Positions 6,401 to 9,944 of a DNA stretch of 9,944 bases are shown piece after piece; the stretch's first letter is position 1, and every line of letters begins with the position of its first letter. The translations under genes were made by a program, and so were the position numbers. The stretch spans positions 1 through 9,944 of the forward strand of contig NZ_CAJMDQ010000080.1 of NCBI RefSeq assembly GCF_905212195.1, in the 5' to 3' direction. The stretch comes from an uncultured Anaerotignum sp. Its GTDB lineage: Bacteria > Bacillota > Clostridia > Lachnospirales > Anaerotignaceae. Under the pieces are notes generated by a model. That model searched no databases. It saw nothing but the letters and a program-made list of their open reading frames with translations, and had not been told where the DNA came from.

Positions 6401-7525
6401 TTACATCATTTCAACGAAGGACTGCAGTCTTGTTTTAACCTGTTCGAAGGATGTAACTTCCTGGTCAACTTCGATCATCAGGTTCTTAACGCCTCTTTCT
6501 TCGAATTCTCTGTACATTACAGGGTAATCCCATTCTTCGGGATCACAGAATTTCATCTGAGCGATGATAACTGCGTCTGCGCCTGTCTGAGTCATTTTGT
6601 TCATCAGCATTTTGCCACGGCCTTTTTTGGTGTCTGTTGCAACGGAGCAACCATACATCTGCTGCCATGCTTTAGCCATTCTGTACAGAGGGCCTTCTTC
6701 GCCATCCAGAACGTCTACACGGATCTGTCTGGATTCCTGAGCCAGGTCGTCGTCTACGATAGCCAGACCGAATTCGTTGAAGATGTCAAGCAGTTCGTTG
6801 GGTTCCAGCAGGATACCAGCAACGATAACTTTTTTACCTGTCCAAGGCTGAACGGGCATTGCTTTTACTTCAGCAATCAGTTCTTTAACCAGTTCTGTGT
6901 GTTTTTCTTTCAGCATGAACTGTCTAGCTTTGAATACAGCGTGACGGCTAACAGCGTCGATTACCTGAGGGTAGTCAGCTGCTACTTTAACGAATTCACG
7001 CATAACCTGTCTGTTTTCGTTGTAGATAGCGATGGATCTTTCCAGAGCTGCGTTTGTGATTGTTACGCCCAGATAGTGTTCCAGCTGAGCTTTAACCAGT
7101 TCGTATTCTTTTACCAGGAATTTGTTAGCTGCTTCCAGGCCTCTGTTCTGAGGATGTGTGAATACGATAACAGGGGATGTGCCTTTCCATTTCTGGCTCA
7201 GGCATTTCAGAGTGTCACAAGGTACGGAGAACAGTACAGCTGCCAGGTCATCATAAGCACCTTCGCACTGCAGTTCCATAACCTGCTGCATAATGGAACA
7301 AGCAAAAGGAGGCAGGTATGTACGAGCTTTGGAAATTGTTTTGCCCTGTGCACCCCAGATACCCATAGGCAGGTAACCTGTTGCATGAACCATTTCTTCG
7401 GGAGCGTAGATAGGCATGATACCTACAGCGCCTTTACCGGTTTCTGCTTTATAGTCATCCATTGCTTTTTTAGGATTTGCTGCAATGTCTTTCAATTGAG
7501 ATAAGATCGCTTCAACTTTACTCAT
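6401..7525 (-). CDS. lcdB: Lactoyl-CoA dehydratase, beta subunit (2-hydroxyacyl-CoA dehydratase family)
   Basis: This 374-aa (about 41 kDa) subunit pairs with LcdA in the oxygen-sensitive enzyme that removes water from (R)-lactoyl-CoA to give acryloyl-CoA by a ketyl-radical mechanism. It belongs to the HgdB/HadC family. Cysteines that could bind its [4Fe-4S] cluster are C76 (LPPFACSIMQ), C103 or C108 (VPCDTLKCLS) and C327 (MKFCDPEEWDYP); the last motif is characteristic of the family. The start at 7525 has AAGGAGG with 8 nt spacing. That ribosome binding site overlaps the lcdA stop codon, and the gap is 13 nt, which favours translational coupling and equal subunit amounts. Substrate assignment to lactoyl-CoA rests on likeness to the C. 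propionicum protein and on the adjacent pct. Relatives act on 2-hydroxyglutaryl-, 2-hydroxyisocaproyl- or phenyllactyl-CoA. Confidence 0.94.
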   Translation of the reverse strand: MSKVEAILSQLKDIAANPKKAMDDYKAETGKGAVGIMPIYAPEEMVHATGYLPMGIWGAQGKTISKARTYLPPFACSIMQQVMELQCEGAYDDLAAVLFSVPCDTLKCLSQKWKGTSPVIVFTHPQNRGLEAANKFLVKEYELVKAQLEHYLGVTITNAALERSIAIYNENRQVMREFVKVAADYPQVIDAVSRHAVFKARQFMLKEKHTELVKELIAEVKAMPVQPWTGKKVIVAGILLEPNELLDIFNEFGLAIVDDDLAQESRQIRVDVLDGEEGPLYRMAKAWQQMYGCSVATDTKKGRGKMLMNKMTQTGADAVIIAQMKFCDPEEWDYPVMYREFEERGVKNLMIEVDQEVTSFEQVKTRLQSFVEMM

Positions 7526-7538
7526 TGTTTTCTCCTCC

Positions 7539-8804
7539 TTATTCTGCTGCTACGTTTGCTTCCATCATTTCAACCAGAGCCTGAACACGAGTTTCATACT
7601 GTGCAGGAGAGTATACACGAGGGTCTGTCTGGTCGCCGTCAAAGCTTACATAAGGCAAGCCGTTCTTTTCTTTGATGATTTCAGCTGTTTCTACGTTCAG
7701 GAAGCTCATCAGTTTGCAGCTTCTGTTCAGATGGTAAACAACACCGTCAACTTTACCATGTTCCATGATATCCATCAGTACAGCTGCTTTGTTGCTCAGG
7801 CATGTATTGATGTATGTTCTTGTGTAAGCTTCTGCCATGGAGTGCAGGGATTCATCGTTTGCATCATATGTCAGATCCCAGATAGCAGGGTATGCGGAAC
7901 CTGTCATGATTGTGCCCATGTTTTTCAGTGTTTTGAATGTGTGACCCAGGTGAGGCCATACAGCGATACCTTCCCACTGAATACGTGTTTTTTCTGCGCC
8001 TTTGAATGCGTAGATACCAGCTTTCAGGTTTTCTTCCAGTTCGTCTGCGAAAGCTTTGAATGTGATTTCAGAGTAGTCCAGAGAACGAGCTGCAACGATC
8101 AGAGCCATGTAGTTGAACAGGTCGAAACCATTCAGAGGAGAGGGTTTATATTTTGTGAAGTCAGCGATTCTGTTCCACTGATATACGGAACGCTGTGTCT
8201 GTGCTTTTACTTCCTGGAATTTCTTCCAATCGAAAGGTCTGCCGCAGATTACTTCCAGCTGAGAAATAGCATTTCTGAATTCATCAGCAATGTATTCTTT
8301 TGCATATTCAGGAATAGGCATTGTGTGGTTGAAAGGTACGTCGATTACGATGCAGGGAATATCCAGTTCTACTGCAAGGTTTTCATACCATTTCAGCAGT
8401 GTGTTACAAATGTTGTTACATGTGATAACCAGATCGGGCAGAGGAACCTTAGCTGCGGGAGAGTTAACCAGAACTTCGGGTGCTACGCCTGTGAGAGCAG
8501 CTTCTTTCAAGCATTCCATGTAACCCATGTTTACTCTACCATAGGAACAGCAGTCAATGTTGTAGCCTTTTCTTTCTGCAACATCCAGCATATCCATTGC
8601 ACCGTGTTTTGCACCGATACCAGCTGCATGTGTTTCGGGATAAACCATAGCGATACCCATAGTTACGCAGAATTCCGGAGGAGCTACAGAAGCAGACCAG
8701 CAAACCAGGTCGCCTCTTTCTTTTGCTTTTCTTGCGTCCTCATCAGTTTTTGCCTGATAGTAGCCTAACAATTGTTTTGCTTTCATGCCTTGTGTTAAAC
8801 TCAT
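7539..8804 (-). CDS. lcdA: Lactoyl-CoA dehydratase, alpha subunit (2-hydroxyacyl-CoA dehydratase family)
   Basis: A 421-aa (about 48 kDa) HgdA/HadB-type subunit. In the family this subunit holds the active-site [4Fe-4S] cluster, with three Cys ligands and an open iron site for the substrate carbonyl. Likely ligands are C85 or C86 (IDCCSYGR), C129 or C133 (VITCNNICNT) and C363 (LNRSCKLMS). The N-terminus MSLTQGMKAKQLLGYYQ and blocks such as WSASVAPPEFCVTMGIAM match what I recall of C. propionicum LcdA closely. The start at 8804 has AGAGGGA with 5-6 nt spacing and lies 15 nt after the lcdC stop, inside the same operon. That ribosome binding site is weaker than those of lcdC, lcdB and pct, so expression may rely partly on coupling to lcdC. 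No truncation or frameshift is seen. Confidence 0.94.
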   Translation of the reverse strand: MSLTQGMKAKQLLGYYQAKTDEDARKAKERGDLVCWSASVAPPEFCVTMGIAMVYPETHAAGIGAKHGAMDMLDVAERKGYNIDCCSYGRVNMGYMECLKEAALTGVAPEVLVNSPAAKVPLPDLVITCNNICNTLLKWYENLAVELDIPCIVIDVPFNHTMPIPEYAKEYIADEFRNAISQLEVICGRPFDWKKFQEVKAQTQRSVYQWNRIADFTKYKPSPLNGFDLFNYMALIVAARSLDYSEITFKAFADELEENLKAGIYAFKGAEKTRIQWEGIAVWPHLGHTFKTLKNMGTIMTGSAYPAIWDLTYDANDESLHSMAEAYTRTYINTCLSNKAAVLMDIMEHGKVDGVVYHLNRSCKLMSFLNVETAEIIKEKNGLPYVSFDGDQTDPRVYSPAQYETRVQALVEMMEANVAAE

Positions 8805-8819
8805 TCTAATCCCTCTTTC

Positions 8820-9599
8820 TTATTTTTTTTGAGCCGCTTCGTATGCAAACAGTGCTGCACCGAGCGCGCCTGTTGTTTGTGGGTTTGGAGCCACAATTAC
8901 GTCTGTTTTCAATACGCTTGCAACCGCTCTTACAACGCCGGCATTCTGGGCAACGCCGCCAGTCATGACAACGTCTTTTTCCAGACCGCCTCTGTAAGCA
9001 AGGCCACATGCTCTGCTGGCTACGGACAAATGAACGCCCTTGATGATGTTATTTCTGCTTTCGCCGTTAGAGAGCTGGGAAATAACTTCAGACTCCGCAA
9101 ATACGGTACAGGTGCTGCTGATAGGAGCAGTATCTGTTGCCTGCGCATCAAGTTCTGCCATTTGATCCAGAGTCGTTTCCAAAACTCTTGCCATAACTTC
9201 CAGGAAACGACCTGTACCTGCTGCACATTTATCATTCATAAAAAACTGCCGAATGCCACCTTTGCTGTCCAGTCTGATTGCTTTCGCATCCTGACCGCCG
9301 ATATCAATGATGGTGCGTGCAGTGGGTATCAAGTGATAAATACCTTTTGCATGACAGCTGATTTCGCTGATCTGTTTGTCAGCGCCTTCAAAAGCGAATC
9401 TGCCATAGCCGGTTACAACCAAATAAGAGATGTCTTCTCTGGTCAGGCCACTTACTTTGTAAGCCTGTTCCAAAGCTCTCTGGGGACCCGAAGAACCTGT
9501 TCCGACCTGAACAACTTCTGCGGCCACAACGTCTTTCCCGTCTTTCAGGATTACAACCTTGGAAGAAGCGGAACCAACGTCAACACCCATTGTGTACAT
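8820..9599 (-). CDS. lcdC: Activator (ATP-dependent initiator/archerase) of lactoyl-CoA dehydratase
   Basis: A 259-aa protein of the HgdC/HadI/BadF ASKHA-ATPase family. As a homodimer with one [4Fe-4S] cluster between the subunits, it drives a low-potential electron into LcdAB with ATP hydrolysis, after which the dehydratase can turn over many times. Motifs: phosphate-1 loop GVDVGSASSK (5-14), phosphate-2 region DIGGQDAK (99-106), adenosine site GGVAQN (214-219). The cluster cysteines are C125 (NDKCAAGTGRFLE) and C164 (SSTCTVFAESEV), equivalent to C127 and C166 of Acidaminococcus HgdC. Length is typical. The ATG at 9599 has AAAGGAGG with 7 nt spacing; an in-frame ATG three codons later is less well placed. 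It is the first gene of the operon, so the activator is made together with its target. The family is certain; the lactoyl specificity comes from context. Confidence 0.95.
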   Translation of the reverse strand: MYTMGVDVGSASSKVVILKDGKDVVAAEVVQVGTGSSGPQRALEQAYKVSGLTREDISYLVVTGYGRFAFEGADKQISEISCHAKGIYHLIPTARTIIDIGGQDAKAIRLDSKGGIRQFFMNDKCAAGTGRFLEVMARVLETTLDQMAELDAQATDTAPISSTCTVFAESEVISQLSNGESRNNIIKGVHLSVASRACGLAYRGGLEKDVVMTGGVAQNAGVVRAVASVLKTDVIVAPNPQTTGALGAALFAYEAAQKK

Positions 9600-9797
9600 G
9601 TTTTGTCCTCCTTTGATCTATATATTTGACCATGCGATAAAAACAAAATGAAATGTAATTTTTTGTCAACCATTGCTCTTCCCCGTTTGATGAGCAACTT
9701 CGTGATTGCGTCAGCAATCACATTACAAAAAACCTATATTTACATATAAGTTTTCGTCGTTTTGCAATGCAGATGACTTATTTCACTCCCTGCATTT
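9600..9797 (-). other. Structured 5' leader of the lcdC-lcdA-lcdB-pct mRNA
   Basis: About 198 nt lie between the predicted transcription start and the lcdC ATG, and no ORF with a ribosome binding site is seen in them. In transcript order the leader has four hairpins: 7-bp AATGCAG/CTGCATT (9796-9790 with 9772-9766); an 11-bp AT-rich stem with a GUAA tetraloop (9754-9729); a perfect 8-bp GTGATTGC/GCAATCAC stem with a 4-nt loop (9721-9702); and a 6-bp TTGCTC/GAGCAA stem with a 13-nt loop containing CGGGG (9697-9673). TTGC and GCAA segments recur, so alternative pairings are possible, for example CATTGC of the first hairpin with GCAATG of the last. I do not recognise a known riboswitch or a T-box. 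A TTGACA at 9669-9664 could be a second -35, but no suitable -10 follows it. Confidence 0.55.
9729..9754 (-). terminator. Possible attenuator hairpin in the operon leader
   Basis: On the - strand the arms AAAACTTATAT (9754-9744) and ATATAGGTTTT (9739-9729) form an 11-bp stem with one G-U pair and a GUAA (GNRA-type) tetraloop. The 3' arm runs into a total of six U residues. The shape is that of an intrinsic terminator about 45-70 nt after the transcription start, but the stem has a single G-C pair, so it would be a weak one. It may act only as a pause or a conditional attenuator. Confidence 0.35.
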
Positions 9798-9803
9798 GTC
9801 TTG

Positions 9804-9832
9804 ATTATAACATCTTTACTTTTTGATTGCAA
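9804..9832 (-). promoter_or_regulatory. Sigma-A promoter of the lcdC-lcdA-lcdB-pct operon
   Basis: TTGCAA (9832-9827) and a perfect TATAAT (9809-9804) on the - strand are separated by 17 nt, with AT-rich DNA upstream that could act as an UP element. Transcription is expected to start near 9797, about 200 nt before the lcdC ATG. No second promoter was recognised between lcdC and pct, so this one should drive all four genes. Confidence 0.82.
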
Positions 9833-9944
9833 CCATATTGTTAAAAATTTATTATATTTTTTCAAAAATCAAACAAAAAAACGACATACCTGCAAAAACG
9901 CTGGATTCTGTATACAATTTAGACCTCTTTCCTATTTTTCCCTT
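9833..9944. other. AT-rich region upstream of the operon promoter
   Basis: No gene is visible in these 112 nt at the window edge. The sequence has A- and T-runs, and an 8-bp palindrome TGTATACA at 9909-9916, similar to the core of operators bound by FCD-type GntR regulators. That site lies about 77 bp upstream of the -35, too far for simple repression, and might belong to a gene outside the window. Confidence 0.4.

Noticed and set aside
7731..8768. 345-aa open frame on the + strand covering lcdA
   Set aside because: Same antisense codon-bias artefact; LcdA on the - strand has clear family motifs and a ribosome binding site. The similar + strand frames at 1232-2065, 6899-7504 and 8829-9629 are rejected for the same reason.
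9664..9669. Second promoter starting at the consensus TTGACA in the lcdC leader
   Set aside because: At 16-19 nt downstream there is only TTGTTT-like sequence, with no acceptable -10.
9600..9797. T-box, c-di-GMP or THF riboswitch in the lcdC leader
   Set aside because: The T-box signature GGGUGGUACCGCG and the conserved cores of the other classes, as far as I can recall them, are not present.

Overview
The window looks like the chromosome of a propionate-forming anaerobic Firmicute, most likely Anaerotignum (Clostridium cluster XIVb, relatives of A. propionicum, formerly Clostridium propionicum) or a close neighbour. The reasons are AT-rich intergenic DNA, strong GGAGG ribosome binding sites, and a gene set that reads as the core of the acrylate (direct reductive) pathway from lactate to propionate. 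The CoA-transferase and dehydratase proteins closely resemble, but do not equal, the C. propionicum Pct and LcdAB sequences as I remember them. The species is an inference.

Layout. A short + strand unit at the left end encodes an EamA/DMT-family 10-TM transporter (143-1066). It meets a - strand alanine racemase gene (1121-2320) at a shared bidirectional terminator (1068-1105). Everything else is on the - strand: a 641-aa Old-Yellow-Enzyme-type Fe-S flavoprotein of the 2,4-dienoyl-CoA reductase class (2471-4396), a noncoding stretch with three consecutive inverted repeats including a terminator (4397-4709), and then the acrylate-pathway operon.

The operon is transcribed right to left as lcdC (dehydratase activator, 9599-8820), lcdA (8804-7539), lcdB (7525-6401) and pct (propionate CoA-transferase, 6290-4710). 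lcdC, lcdA and lcdB are separated by only 15 and 13 nt. pct follows after 110 nt that hold a perfect 13-bp stem-loop. A near-consensus sigma-A promoter (TTGCAA-N17-TATAAT, 9804-9832) starts the operon and leaves a leader of about 200 nt with four consecutive hairpins, one of which resembles a weak intrinsic terminator.

How the genes work together: Pct moves CoA from propionyl-CoA to lactate. LcdC, a [4Fe-4S] ATPase, injects one electron into LcdAB. LcdAB dehydrates lactoyl-CoA to acryloyl-CoA. Acryloyl-CoA is then reduced to propionyl-CoA by an acryloyl-CoA reductase/Etf that is not in this window. Alanine racemase and the OYE-type reductase have their own signals and cannot be assigned to the pathway from sequence alone.

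I see no mobile element, CRISPR array, tRNA or rRNA. The parts least explained by known families are the structured operon leader, the lcdB-pct stem-loop, the reductase's substrate, and a 16-bp perfect palindrome in front of the transporter gene.
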